Positions 8,474 through 16,878 are shown, numbered from the stretch's first letter. The stretch: 64,000 nucleotides of DNA from Phyllobacterium sp. YR531 (GCF_000282595.1 NZ_AKIZ01000016.1:372001-436000); one strand, 5' to 3'. A program made the numbers and translations. Notes: a model not told the origin generated them from the sequence alone.

Positions 8474-9538
8474 ATGCAAACTCTGAAATCTGGATCACGG
8501 AAGATCATTACAGCTTTGGTCGGAACATTCGCTCTTGGAGCTGCGGTGCTTTACGCGCCAAATCTTTTTGCAGGCAAGGCGGTCATCACGGAAGCGTCAA
8601 GTAACAACGTTATGAAAACTCCGGTCCAAGCCGAGCTCGACGCCGATCAAAAGATAATCGATTTGGGCGGTCATACGGTCCCCGTCCTGAAGAACGGTCT
8701 ATACGACAGGTTTCTTTCCAATCCGCCACTTTCCGTGATCGCGGAAAAGAGGCCGGATCTGGATCTGAACTGGTTCAAAACGCTTAAGAAGCAGAAGAAA
8801 GAAGTTGGGTTCACCACTTACTCACCGAATTTCTACTATAGCAACAGCAGCATTACAGCGATCTACACGGCCGATATGGACAGGATCGAAGAGTTAATGC
8901 CGGAGCAGGTGAGAAGCCGGGTTCAGCCCATCTCCTTCGTGCCGGGCAGAGGTTTGATTGCAATCACCTCATATGCCTACAAATATTGCGATAACGACTC
9001 GTACAATGAACTGTCGATTTCCATCGTAACAACGAGGCCCAACAAGAGTAATTTCGGGTTGATATCGCTGGTTGGTGAGATCATCCATAAAGATCTCTGG
9101 GGCTATGTTCTCAAGCTTCCGGTCAACACCGAGTTGGCCCGCGTGAGAGGTGTAGTCGGTTACAATCTGCCAAAGTGGCTAATACCGATTGAATACAATA
9201 GCGACGGTAACGACGTAAAATTCACTTACTATGACGAACAAGGGAAACCGGATTTCTCTATGGTTGGAAAGAAGCTCAAGATCGCGGCGAAGGAGCCCGA
9301 AATCACGCGTGTCAATTTCACCAATCTGGACGCGAAAGGCCAACTGACGCACGGATATTCGGATGTCAGGGCAATTCAACAGGCTTCCAGTCGAAACGGT
9401 GAGGACGTTCAGATGAACCTGTCTGACGGTCCATTATCGACATTTATTAAGTCGCTCGGGCTGAAGAAGCTGGTTCGCTATGATTATCAACCCGAATTCC
9501 AGGCCGCACTATACACGCCGGAGTTGGCGAAAGACTAA
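8474..9538 (+). CDS. Acetoacetate decarboxylase-like protein with N-terminal signal/anchor
   Basis: A 354-residue protein whose body resembles the acetoacetate decarboxylase (ADC) family: VRGVVGYNLPKWL holds the family region, with beta-rich flanks. The first about 35 residues (RKIITALVGTFALGAAVLYAPNLFA) form a signal peptide or membrane anchor, which is unusual for soluble ADC. ATG 8474 has AAGGG upstream; the extension to 8450 is less likely. It is the first gene of the MerR-controlled operon. The substrate is unknown. Confidence 0.75.
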   Translation: MQTLKSGSRKIITALVGTFALGAAVLYAPNLFAGKAVITEASSNNVMKTPVQAELDADQKIIDLGGHTVPVLKNGLYDRFLSNPPLSVIAEKRPDLDLNWFKTLKKQKKEVGFTTYSPNFYYSNSSITAIYTADMDRIEELMPEQVRSRVQPISFVPGRGLIAITSYAYKYCDNDSYNELSISIVTTRPNKSNFGLISLVGEIIHKDLWGYVLKLPVNTELARVRGVVGYNLPKWLIPIEYNSDGNDVKFTYYDEQGKPDFSMVGKKLKIAAKEPEITRVNFTNLDAKGQLTHGYSDVRAIQQASSRNGEDVQMNLSDGPLSTFIKSLGLKKLVRYDYQPEFQAALYTPELAKD

Positions 9539-9647
9539 TAGTTCGCACACAAATCGAAATCGATCTAAATTAAATCTGGTGCGCATAGTGCGCGGCCGAA
9601 AATATATCACCGAAGAACGTAAAACCAACCGTAGGGGAGTTGAAGTC

Positions 9648-10484
9648 ATGCCATATGTCACCACGAAGGACGGTGTTGAGATTTTCTACAAAGATTGGGG
9701 CTCCAAGGATGCCCAGCCAATTCACTTCCATCACGGCTGGCCGCTTTCAGCTGATGATTGGGACAATCAGATGCTGTTCTTTCTCCAGCAAGGCTATCGG
9801 GTCGTCGCGCATGACCGTCGCGGACACGGCCGCTCGGAGCAGGTCAGCGATGGACACGACATGGATCACTATGCAGCCGACGCCTCGGCCGTAGTCGAGC
9901 ACCTGGACCTGAAGAACTCGATCCACATTGGCCACTCGACGGGCGGAGGACAGGTTGCGCGCTATGTCGCCCGCCATGGACAGCTCCAGGGTCGTGTTGC
10001 CAAGGCAGTGCTGGTCAGCGCCGTGCCGCCGTTGATGGTTAGGACGGCGGATAACCCCGATGGCACGCCAATCGAGGTGTTCGATGGTTTCCGGGCCGCG
10101 CTCGCCGCAAACCGGGCGCAGTTCTTCATCGATGTGCCGACCGGGCCTTTTTATGGATATAACCGTTCTGGCGCGCAGATCTCCCAAGGCGTGATCGACA
10201 ACTGGTGGCGTCAGGGCATGATGGGCAGCGCGAAGGCGCATTATGAGGGCATCAAGGCCTTTTCCGAAACCGATCATACCGACGATCTGAAGGCCATTAC
10301 GGTGCCGACACTTGTCATGCAGGGCGATGATGACCAGGTCGTGCCCTACAAGGCGGCGGCGATCAAGCAGGACAAGCTATTGCAGAACAGCCAGCTCATT
10401 ATCTATCCCGGTTTCTCGCATGGCATGCTGACGGTCAATGCCGACGTGGTGAACGCCGATCTGCTGGCATTCATTCGCGGATGA
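9648..10484 (+). CDS. Alpha/beta hydrolase (non-haem chloroperoxidase-like)
   Basis: A 278-residue alpha/beta hydrolase. Seen are the oxyanion segment HFHHGWPLSADDW, the nucleophile elbow GHSTGGGQ (Ser), a catalytic Asp in VMQGDDDQVVP, and a final His in FSHGML. The family includes cofactor-free haloperoxidases, esterases and lactonases. ATG 9648 follows GGGGAG; upstream codons are non-family. Its stop overlaps the next start by 4 bases (ATGA), so the two are coupled. Confidence 0.9.
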   Translation: MPYVTTKDGVEIFYKDWGSKDAQPIHFHHGWPLSADDWDNQMLFFLQQGYRVVAHDRRGHGRSEQVSDGHDMDHYAADASAVVEHLDLKNSIHIGHSTGGGQVARYVARHGQLQGRVAKAVLVSAVPPLMVRTADNPDGTPIEVFDGFRAALAANRAQFFIDVPTGPFYGYNRSGAQISQGVIDNWWRQGMMGSAKAHYEGIKAFSETDHTDDLKAITVPTLVMQGDDDQVVPYKAAAIKQDKLLQNSQLIIYPGFSHGMLTVNADVVNADLLAFIRG

Positions 10485-11935
10485 AAGCAACCACGATGAC
10501 CGTGACCCTTCCGGTTTCTGGCTCCGATATGGCGACGGTTCTGGACTGCCAGCGCGCCTCATTTCTTAATGAGGAGCCGTCGAACATCGCCGACCGGAAG
10601 TTCCAACTAAAGCGGCTGCGCGCCGCCGTGCTGACGTATCGCCGCGAACTGGCAGAAGCAGTAAGTGCCGATTTCGGCCATCGCTCGCACCACGAGACTG
10701 ATATTCTTGAAGTCCTCTGCGTCGTCCAAGCGATCGATTATCTGAATCGAAACCTGCGGCGTTTCATGAGGAAGGACCGCCGTCACGTTGGCCTGTTTTA
10801 CCGAGCGGGTCGTGCCTATGTCGAGTATCAACCCAAGGGCGTTATCGGCGTGATGTCGCCTTGGAACTATCCATTCTCACTCACGATTATCCCACTCGCG
10901 ACCGCTCTGGCTGCAGGTAACCGCGTGATGCTAAAGCCGTCAGAACTAACGCCGTGCACAAGTGACGTAATCCAACGGATGATCACCGGGACCTTTCCGC
11001 CCGAAGAAGTTGCCGTCGTACTCGGCGGCCCAGAGGTGGGCGCTACCTTCAGCGGACTGCCCTTCGATCATATCCTCTTTACCGGCAGCACGCCTGTCGG
11101 TCGCAAAATCATGAAAGCGGCGAGCGACAATCTGGTACCTCTGACACTGGAGCTCGGCGGCAAGAGCCCGACAATCGTAGCCAAGGGCCATGCCACACGG
11201 CAGACACTCGACAGCATCGTGTTCGGAAAACTGTCGAACGGCGGCCAGACCTGTATCGCACCGGACTACGCTCTAGTACATGAGGAGGATCTGAAGACCT
11301 TTATTACTGAATTCGAAGCAAGTGTCGCGCGCTTCTATCCCGATGGGCCAACTAGCCGCGACTACACCTCGATCATCAACGATCATCATTACGAGCGCCT
11401 GAAAGGCCTTGTCGAAGATGTCCGCACGAGCGGCGCGCGTATAATCGAAACGGGCTTGATGCCTGATGACGCACCGCAGCAACTGCGCACGCTTCCTCCG
11501 ACGCTCGTTGTCGAAGTAGGTGACGACGCTGAAATCATGCGAGAAGAGATTTTCGGTCCGATCCTGCCGGTGCGAACCTATCGTTCCATCAAGGAAGTGA
11601 TCGACTACGTCAATGCACGACCACGCCCGCTGGCGCTTTATTACTTTGGCGCACAGGATGCCGATTGTGGAGAACTGCTGGCGCGCACCACGTCGGGCAA
11701 CGTCGGCATCAACAACACGCTGATGCACTTTGCCCAAGATGATCTACCCTTTGGAGGCGTCGGCCCAAGTGGCATGGGAGCCTATCACGGCATTGAGGGT
11801 TTCCGCTCCATGAGCCATGCGAAAGGCATATTCATTCAAGGAAAGTGGAATCTGACAAGCCTTTTGCGAGCACCCTTTGGCAACATTGCTAATCTTGCCC
11901 TAAAAGTCATGCTCAGGTCCCACGATCCACATTAA
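10481..11935 (+). CDS. Coniferyl-type aldehyde dehydrogenase
   Basis: A 484-residue NAD(P)-dependent aldehyde dehydrogenase. MSPWNYP, LKPSE, FTGSTPVG, LELGGKSP (general base Glu224) and NGGQTCIAPDY (nucleophile Cys258) are all present. The short N-terminus, the CIAPDY motif and a hydrophobic C-terminus near 450-480 fit the coniferyl aldehyde dehydrogenase/fatty-aldehyde group. It oxidises aldehydes to acids; the physiological substrate is not evident. Translationally coupled to the hydrolase. Confidence 0.92.
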   Translation: MKATTMTVTLPVSGSDMATVLDCQRASFLNEEPSNIADRKFQLKRLRAAVLTYRRELAEAVSADFGHRSHHETDILEVLCVVQAIDYLNRNLRRFMRKDRRHVGLFYRAGRAYVEYQPKGVIGVMSPWNYPFSLTIIPLATALAAGNRVMLKPSELTPCTSDVIQRMITGTFPPEEVAVVLGGPEVGATFSGLPFDHILFTGSTPVGRKIMKAASDNLVPLTLELGGKSPTIVAKGHATRQTLDSIVFGKLSNGGQTCIAPDYALVHEEDLKTFITEFEASVARFYPDGPTSRDYTSIINDHHYERLKGLVEDVRTSGARIIETGLMPDDAPQQLRTLPPTLVVEVGDDAEIMREEIFGPILPVRTYRSIKEVIDYVNARPRPLALYYFGAQDADCGELLARTTSGNVGINNTLMHFAQDDLPFGGVGPSGMGAYHGIEGFRSMSHAKGIFIQGKWNLTSLLRAPFGNIANLALKVMLRSHDPH

Positions 11936-11992
11936 CTTGCACACTGCCCGATTGCCGCCGCCGGATAGTGGTAACTTCGAAAGGCATCAAAG

Positions 11993-12934
11993 ATGCAAAC
12001 AATATTAGGGGCCAATGGCCAGATCGCAGTGGAACTCGCACGGGAACTGCGTCGTGCATATACGAATGACTTGCGGCTCGTTAGCCGCAGTCCGCGCAAG
12101 GTGAACGATAACGACAATCTCGTCTCCGCCAACCTACTCGATGCGCGGCAGACTGTCGACGCCGTCAAGGGCAGCAATGTCGTCTACTTCACTGCCGGCC
12201 TGCCTGCAGATACGAACTTGTGGGAGACCCAGTTTCCTACGATGCTGAAAAATGCTCTGGATGCCTGTCGAGCCGAAAGCGCCAGCTTCGCCTATTTCGA
12301 CAACACCTACATGTACCCGCAGGATGCCCGAAAGCAGACTGAGGAAATGCCCTTCGCCCCGGTCGGGCGCAAGGGTAAGGTGCGCGCGGCAATGACCTCC
12401 ATGGTGCTGGAGGAAATGGCGCGGGGAGACATTCCGGTGCTGATCGGCAGAGCCCCTGAATTTTATGGTCCGGGCAACACACAAAGCTTCACCAATGCGC
12501 TCGTTATCGACAGGCTCAGGAAAGGGGAAAAGCCGCTTGTACCGCTGCGAGACGATACGCGACGAACCCTTATCTGGACGCCCGACGCGAGCCGTGCACT
12601 AGCGACCCTCGGCAATGCTTCGGATGCGTTCGGTCAGACTTGGCATCTACCTTGCAGCGACGACCGGCCGACTTATAAGGAGTTCATCACCATGGCCAGC
12701 ACCGCTTTTGGAAAGCCGGTGTCTTACAGGGTCTTGCCAAAATGGGCCATCCTTGCGGCTGGCCTGTTCTCGAAAGAAGTGGGTGAGATCAGGGAATTGC
12801 TGCCCAGATATGAGCAGGACAACTTGTTTGATTCAACAAAATTCAAGCGCCGGTTTCCCCATTTCGATCTGACCACATATTACGAGGGCGTGGAGCTTAT
12901 CCGCCGGGAATGGCCGAGCGAGGCGACGTCATAA
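11993..12934 (+). CDS. NAD-dependent epimerase/dehydratase (SDR)
   Basis: A 313-residue extended SDR. A GANGQIA nucleotide-binding loop sits at the very N-terminus, then LRLVSRSPRK (NADP preference possible), AYFDNTYMYP (catalytic Tyr region), and the GRAPEFYGPG motif typical of NAD(P)-binding epimerases. The glycine loop starts at residue 5, which is short, so a few N-terminal residues may be missing or the start may lie slightly upstream. Last gene of the operon. Confidence 0.85.
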   Translation: MQTILGANGQIAVELARELRRAYTNDLRLVSRSPRKVNDNDNLVSANLLDARQTVDAVKGSNVVYFTAGLPADTNLWETQFPTMLKNALDACRAESASFAYFDNTYMYPQDARKQTEEMPFAPVGRKGKVRAAMTSMVLEEMARGDIPVLIGRAPEFYGPGNTQSFTNALVIDRLRKGEKPLVPLRDDTRRTLIWTPDASRALATLGNASDAFGQTWHLPCSDDRPTYKEFITMASTAFGKPVSYRVLPKWAILAAGLFSKEVGEIRELLPRYEQDNLFDSTKFKRRFPHFDLTTYYEGVELIRREWPSEATS

Positions 12935-12957
12935 AGTAGCGGTCATCCAGCGCCCCC

Positions 12958-13194
12958 ATGTCCGAGAATGAATGGATTGTTCTCGCCCGGCCGAAGCTTA
13001 AGCCGAACTTGTTGCAAGTGCTGATCGCGGACGTATCTCGATTAGAGAATGACGACGACCAGTGGGAGATTGTGATATTGTCACTTATCGAAGGTCTGAC
13101 GCTATTGAAATCACATGAGTTCACAACCCATCGTTTGTTCAACAATTTCGCGGGACCATCCCGACCGCTTCAGCAAATGCCATTATCGAAGTAG
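12958..13194 (+). CDS. Doubtful small ORF, possibly frameshifted
   Basis: A 78-residue frame beginning MSENEWIVLARPKLK. Its last about 25 residues look like noise, whereas another frame from about 13119 continues as protein-like sequence (TIPTASANAIIEVADNMALA) to a stop at 13284, where the next gene overlaps it. The two frames together could be one broken gene of about 110 residues. Unrecognised. Confidence 0.35.
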   Translation: MSENEWIVLARPKLKPNLLQVLIADVSRLENDDDQWEIVILSLIEGLTLLKSHEFTTHRLFNNFAGPSRPLQQMPLSK

Positions 13195-13275
13195 CAGACA
13201 ACATGGCATTGGCATTGAACGCAAACGTGCTGCTATCGGTCGAAACTGAACTTGCCCGAATCCGAAAGCGTAATG

Positions 13276-13446
13276 ATGTCTGACGAGCCAAAGCCAGAGA
13301 CCCCCTCCCATACAGTGAAATCACACAAGATAGTGGAGCATTGGTGCGATCACCCCGGATGCAAGAAATGGGGCAGTCATGGCTTTCATACTCGCTATGG
13401 CACATCGTGGTATTGTTACGAGCACAAGGGTGAAGGGAAGGTTTGA
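13276..13446 (+). CDS. Small zinc-knuckle-like protein (copy 2)
   Basis: A 56-residue paralogue of the 1791 gene. From KIVEHWCDHPGCKKWG to WYCYEHKG the proteins are nearly identical, but the DNA differs at many third positions. That indicates older duplication with selection on the protein. Cys/His spacing suggests a single zinc site. As in copy 1, the start overlaps the end of an upstream frame (stop at 13284). Function unknown. Confidence 0.65.
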   Translation: MSDEPKPETPSHTVKSHKIVEHWCDHPGCKKWGSHGFHTRYGTSWYCYEHKGEGKV

Positions 13447-13451
13447 CGCTC

Positions 13452-13625
13452 TCAACTGTGATCTTTTTCGGCTTTGTCTAAGCGTTGCAATAAATCTAGA
13501 AACTTCTGGTCGGTCGGAATAGGTGACCTTGCCGACCGCATCGCATCTGCAAAACTTACATTCAGCATTTGATTGCGAAAAACATGCTCACCGTTCTTTT
13601 TCCCTCTGGAATCATCCTCATTCAC
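13452..13625 (-). CDS. Small protein with NepR-like C-terminal signature
   Basis: A 57-residue frame from GTG 13625, with GAGAGG upstream; longer starts are possible. Its end, SPIPTDQKFLDLLQRLDKAE, resembles the P-x-P-D-x-F-L-x-L-L-x-x-L tail of the NepR anti-sigma factors of the alphaproteobacterial general stress response. The N-terminal half does not match clearly. A NepR-like role is speculative; the gene could be an unrelated hypothetical. Confidence 0.45.
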   Translation of the reverse strand: MNEDDSRGKKNGEHVFRNQMLNVSFADAMRSARSPIPTDQKFLDLLQRLDKAEKDHS

Positions 13626-13808
13626 AGCCGTTCCTCTCATTGAACGGACAACCCGCCGCAACGAGTTCGGTTCCGTAACCCTCAATCTGATGACGATAGA
13701 CTCGCGGCAAGTTAGGTGTATGCTGCATACAACATCAACACCGCGCATTCTACTGATGATGGGTGCTTGAGAGATGATATGGCTCTAGGCACAGTGGGAA
13801 GCACAGTT

Positions 13809-14138
13809 ATGCCTTTTCGCAATAACATTTACGCAAACAAGTATTCTTCCCGCGATTGGGATGTCATGGCGCAGGCTTACGAACTGGCAATTCGCCAAAT
13901 TGGCGGCAAGCCACTTATACGGCGGGAACGACTTGCACGTTGCGTCATGACATTCTTTGACAGAGGGGTGCAAAACCCAAGCCAATTGAGTTCGTTGGCG
14001 ATGAGCAGAGAATTGAGCCTAGTGGATATTGAACGGACGCGTGGAGCGCCTCTCCGCGAAGATGAGATTGCGGCAGCCGACAATGGTTTTTTTCTCAGCG
14101 GGGCAAACGGGAATTGGAAAGACTCAACCACAAACTAG
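13809..14138 (+). CDS. Hypothetical protein, conserved-looking
   Basis: A 109-residue helical protein (SSRDWDVMAQAYELAIRQIGG, then RRERLARCVMTFFDRG). No membrane segment or motif was recognised. ATG 13809 has GGGAAG upstream; ATG 13779 is an alternative. It overlaps the following TTG-started gene by 25 bases. Confidence 0.55.
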   Translation: MPFRNNIYANKYSSRDWDVMAQAYELAIRQIGGKPLIRRERLARCVMTFFDRGVQNPSQLSSLAMSRELSLVDIERTRGAPLREDEIAAADNGFFLSGANGNWKDSTTN

Positions 14139-14326
14139 ACTGTAAGGATTGCGGGACAATTTATCTAACGATACCCGAAACTGTGACAGGCGATACACCT
14201 ATATTCTGCAGCACGTGCAATCAGTTCATCGGGCGTTGGGCTGACCTTGAGCGGGATTTCGAATCCCAAGGTGGCCAAGACGGCGTTTTTTCGATGCACG
14301 ATGGAAAAATTGATCGGATCAGCTAG
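14114..14326 (+). CDS. Small zinc-ribbon-like protein
   Basis: A 70-residue protein with CKDCGTIYL and FCSTCNQF: two CxxC knuckles about 20 residues apart, as in a zinc ribbon. The start is probably TTG 14114 inside the preceding gene. Function unknown; nucleic-acid or protein binding is typical of such ribbons. Confidence 0.6.
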   Translation: MERLNHKLDCKDCGTIYLTIPETVTGDTPIFCSTCNQFIGRWADLERDFESQGGQDGVFSMHDGKIDRIS

Positions 14327-14546
14327 TGATGGAAGTGCATATCCGTCCGGAATTCCATGGGATAACCTCTTGGCCGCCGTCAACATAGATAACAGTCAAT
14401 GCTTGTTCCGAACTTGAAACGACTTTGGCTTGTTTCCAGTCGGAGCTGTCCGGAATATTTTCACTAGGTTCACGAGTTAAGATTTTCACAGCGTCACCCT
14501 GTTTTAGCGATGCCCTGTATTTCGAGACAAGATCTGGCTGTTCCAT
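14319..14546 (-). CDS. Small hypothetical protein
   Basis: A 75-residue protein that begins MEQPDLVSKYRASLKQGD and is preceded by AGGAGG at ideal spacing, so it is well supported as a gene. Short beta strands (VKILTREP, LTVIYVDGGQEVIP) suggest a small barrel. It overlaps the convergent zinc-ribbon gene by 8 bases. Family not recognised. Confidence 0.6.
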   Translation of the reverse strand: MEQPDLVSKYRASLKQGDAVKILTREPSENIPDSSDWKQAKVVSSSEQALTVIYVDGGQEVIPWNSGRICTSITS

Positions 14547-14727
14547 GAATTTATCCTCCTATGGTCTACAACTCGCCTGCCGCGCGAGAGTTGCAGCAAA
14601 AACCGATTTACCTTTTTCTTTGACGGAGTAAAAAATTTAAACGCAGAGTTGCACGCGAGGGCATAATCGCGGAATTGTATGATGAGTGATTGATTCGCAC
14701 ACACATTTCTATCTTGGGGTTCCGCAA

Positions 14728-15405
14728 ATGAATTTCAAAGCGTTCAAGCAAATCGCCTACTTCTCAACGCTTGTATTGATACCGCTTAACAACGCTCTCG
14801 CGGCTGATGTATCAACCAAACCGAAGGCCGAACCCTTCGTATATTTTGCCACTTCGGATCCATTCCTGAAGCCCGGACAACAACCCACCAAGAACGATGT
14901 CACGCTTTTCGGTGGTGCTTTTACCACCGACACGGCAGGCGGCGCTCTGCGCGTGTTCACCACTGACTACACATCGAACTATATTATAGGCGCAACTTAT
15001 GGCCGCGATGTCTTTGATCTTGGCGCAGGCTTTCTGCTTGGTGGCGTGGCCGGCGCAGCAATTCGCTTCGGTGAGGATGATGATACTTCTGCAGAGGTTT
15101 GGGCTGGTGCCCGCCTCAAGCACCAAGGTCTTGTCATCGGCGACCTGCTGATTTCTCCAGCCTTCACTGCTGGCTTGAGTGCCGTGACGGGTAAGACGGA
15201 AATCGAAAAAGGGCGAGAGGAGCGCTACGATGGCAATGCCACCTTTATCGGTTTTTTGGGGCCGGAGCTGTCTTTCCGCTGGCGTGGAGAACCCAATCTC
15301 GAACTGACCTGGCAGTTGCACCATCGTTCAGGCGGTGGCGGCACATTCGGCGACATGGGCGAAACTTCGAACGCCAATACGATAGGCATACGTTACAGAT
15401 TCTAA
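14728..15405 (+). CDS. Outer-membrane beta-barrel, PagL/acyloxyacyl hydrolase-like candidate
   Basis: A 225-residue exported protein. A signal peptide (about 1-28, ending NNALA) is followed by alternating amphipathic strands and a C-terminal aromatic (GIRYRF), as in outer-membrane barrels. Near the end, WQLHHRSGGGG supplies an H-x-S pair and a later Glu (GDMGETSNAN), reminiscent of the His/Ser/Glu site of lipid A 3-O-deacylase PagL. The assignment to that enzyme is tentative. ATG 14728 was chosen because it opens the signal peptide. Confidence 0.6.
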   Translation: MNFKAFKQIAYFSTLVLIPLNNALAADVSTKPKAEPFVYFATSDPFLKPGQQPTKNDVTLFGGAFTTDTAGGALRVFTTDYTSNYIIGATYGRDVFDLGAGFLLGGVAGAAIRFGEDDDTSAEVWAGARLKHQGLVIGDLLISPAFTAGLSAVTGKTEIEKGREERYDGNATFIGFLGPELSFRWRGEPNLELTWQLHHRSGGGGTFGDMGETSNANTIGIRYRF

Positions 15406-15429
15406 GCGGTTCTCCACAATCATGCAAAA

Positions 15430-15462
15430 AGCGCCGCCCATCCCGAAGGAAAGAGCGGCGCT
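15430..15462. repeat. Palindromic dispersed element, copy 2
   Basis: AGCGCCGC and GCGGCGCT pair around CATCCCGAAGGAAAGA, closely matching the elements at 3875 and 17048. It lies between convergent genes and could terminate both. Confidence 0.55.
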
Positions 15463-15491
15463 GATTGGTTCTAAGAATCGATACGCAGCGA

Positions 15492-15866
15492 TTATTGCGA
15501 TAGACTTTTGATAAAAAAAACTTCGCTTTCTGGTTGAAAGCTGCCGAGAGAAATAGCGCCTTGTAGCTGGAAACCATTGGACTTGTGCCACGCTTGTGGC
15601 TCAGGCTCGTCAATCACACTCGATGTCATGAGAACATCTGCCCCATTTGCAAGCATAAGCGTTTCCCAATGCTGAAGCATTTGCCTCCCTATTCCGCTGC
15701 GTCTGAGCTCGGGAGTGACAAAGATCATTTCCATGTAGGGGATTTTACCCCAGAACCAACTGTACCGAAGAAAACCGATTGGCTCGTTTGAATTCAGGGC
15801 AAGGACGTATTCGGAGTGGAAAATGCAACGCTCGATCCAAGGTGTAGATCGTGCTCGATAAGCCAC
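15492..15866 (-). CDS. GNAT-family N-acetyltransferase, 5' end probably frameshifted
   Basis: A 124-residue GNAT fragment. Strand-helix motif FVTPELRRSGIGRQML holds the acetyl-CoA pyrophosphate loop (R/Q-x-x-G-x-G/A), followed by a typical WHKSNGF near the C-terminus. The frame opens at GTG 15866, but an ATG at 15913 in another frame reads MKNFNITKADSTHK, a plausible GNAT N-terminus. A single-base indel between them would explain this. Substrate unknown. Confidence 0.65.
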   Translation of the reverse strand: MAYRARSTPWIERCIFHSEYVLALNSNEPIGFLRYSWFWGKIPYMEMIFVTPELRRSGIGRQMLQHWETLMLANGADVLMTSSVIDEPEPQAWHKSNGFQLQGAISLGSFQPESEVFFIKSLSQ

Positions 15867-15957
15867 AATTTGTGCGTGCTATCGGCTTTCGTTATATTGA
15901 AGTTCTTCATGCCGCCGTCATATTAATTCGCAGCTTATTTGGCAATGCCGTCGCGGG

Positions 15958-16011
15958 CCTGAAAAGTGGCGCAAGGGCAAAATGCGGCGTAGGGGCGTAA
16001 ACGGAAAATAA
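15958..16011 (+). pseudogene. DUF982 3'-end remnant
   Basis: The frame P-E-K-W-R-K-G-K-M-R-R-R-G ends at a TAA (16009) and matches the tail of the DUF982 gene ending at 2314 and the remnant at 4479. Upstream gene sequence is missing. Confidence 0.45.
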
Positions 16012-16037
16012 CCCCGGCATCCGTGAAGACGCCGGGG
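16012..16037. terminator. Terminator-like hairpin
   Basis: CCCCGGC (16012-16018) pairs with GCCGGGG (16031-16037). It lies just beyond the 3' end of the leftward DUF982 gene at 16046. The same CCCCGGCATCCG arm recurs at 19039. Confidence 0.5.
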
Positions 16038-16045
16038 CTACTGGG

Positions 16046-16342
16046 TCACTGTGCGCGCAGACTTCCTCCGCCGTGACGATGCCTCAAGACGGGGATAGTT
16101 TCAGGTGCAAGCAAGTCATGTTTTTTCGCGAAAGCCATAAAAAGCCCGCGAGCTGTTTCAGTTTCAATCTCCCCTGTCAGCACGCCTTTGCAAGCATTCA
16201 AAGCTATGCTGTGTGAAATATCCCGGCTATGAACTGGCCAGTCATTCAACAACTGGTAGGCGTCCAAAACAGAGGTGATGTCTACGGGTACGCCAAGGCC
16301 AACCAAGACGGAAACGGGCCTCATGAAATACTTCTCCATCAT
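16046..16342 (-). CDS. DUF982 family protein (copy B)
   Basis: A 98-residue DUF982 protein: MRPVSVLVG start, SVLDAYQLLNDWPV, LNACKGVLTGEIETETARGLFMAFAKKHDLL. It is divergent from copy A in sequence. Two ATGs (16342, 16339) are possible; AAAGGGA lies upstream. A terminator-like hairpin follows. Function unknown. Confidence 0.7.
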   Translation of the reverse strand: MMEKYFMRPVSVLVGLGVPVDITSVLDAYQLLNDWPVHSRDISHSIALNACKGVLTGEIETETARGLFMAFAKKHDLLAPETIPVLRHRHGGGSLRAQ

Positions 16343-16401
16343 GACAATTGTTCCCTTTATAAAAAGGAAGGCGCAATTAGCGCCCTCCCCGGTTGCTGAT
16401 A

Positions 16402-16878
16402 TTAGGCCGCCTCTTGATGTTTTGACTTCGCCACCCCCTTCGATGCCGAGACGGTTTCCTCTGTGCCAATTGAAATCTTGCGCGGTTTCATGGCTTCTGG
16501 AACCTCTCGGATCAACTCAATTGATAGCAGACCATTCTCAAGCCCTGCACCGGTTACACGCACGTGATCAGCGAGCTCAAACCTGTGCTCAAACGGGCGT
16601 CCAGCAATGCCTCGGTGAAGATACTCGGACTGTTGTGACTCTTCCTTCTTCCCGGTGACCGTTAGGAGATTGGATTGATACGTCAAATCCAGATCGTCCT
16701 GTGAGAAGCCCGCCACAGCGACCGTGATCCTGTAGGTGTCTTCACCCGTTTTCGCAATGTCGTAAGGCGGCCAGTCGCTTATCGACCTTGCACGCTGAGC
16801 GTTTTCCAAGAGATTGAAAACCCGGTCGAAACCAACGCTTGACCGGAACAGTGGTGCGAAATTTGAATTTGCTGTCAT
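16402..16878 (-). CDS. Small heat-shock protein Hsp20 (IbpA-like)
   Basis: A 158-residue alpha-crystallin chaperone. N-terminal SVGFDRVFNLLENA is the class A rhizobial IbpA signature. The crystallin domain runs from about 30 to 130 (PPYDIAKTGEDTYRITVAVAGF to GAGLENGLLSIELIREVPEAMKPR) and the tail has the KISI anchor. It holds unfolding proteins during heat stress. ATG 16878 is preferred to 16884 because AGGAGG sits 8 bases before it. A ROSE-like leader precedes it. Confidence 0.93.
   Translation of the reverse strand: MTANSNFAPLFRSSVGFDRVFNLLENAQRARSISDWPPYDIAKTGEDTYRITVAVAGFSQDDLDLTYQSNLLTVTGKKEESQQSEYLHRGIAGRPFEHRFELADHVRVTGAGLENGLLSIELIREVPEAMKPRKISIGTEETVSASKGVAKSKHQEAA

Noticed and set aside
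7732-8508. A 258-residue version of the MerR protein
   Set aside because: The extra N-terminal part covers the promoter and is unlike MerR. ATG 8226 gives the canonical start.
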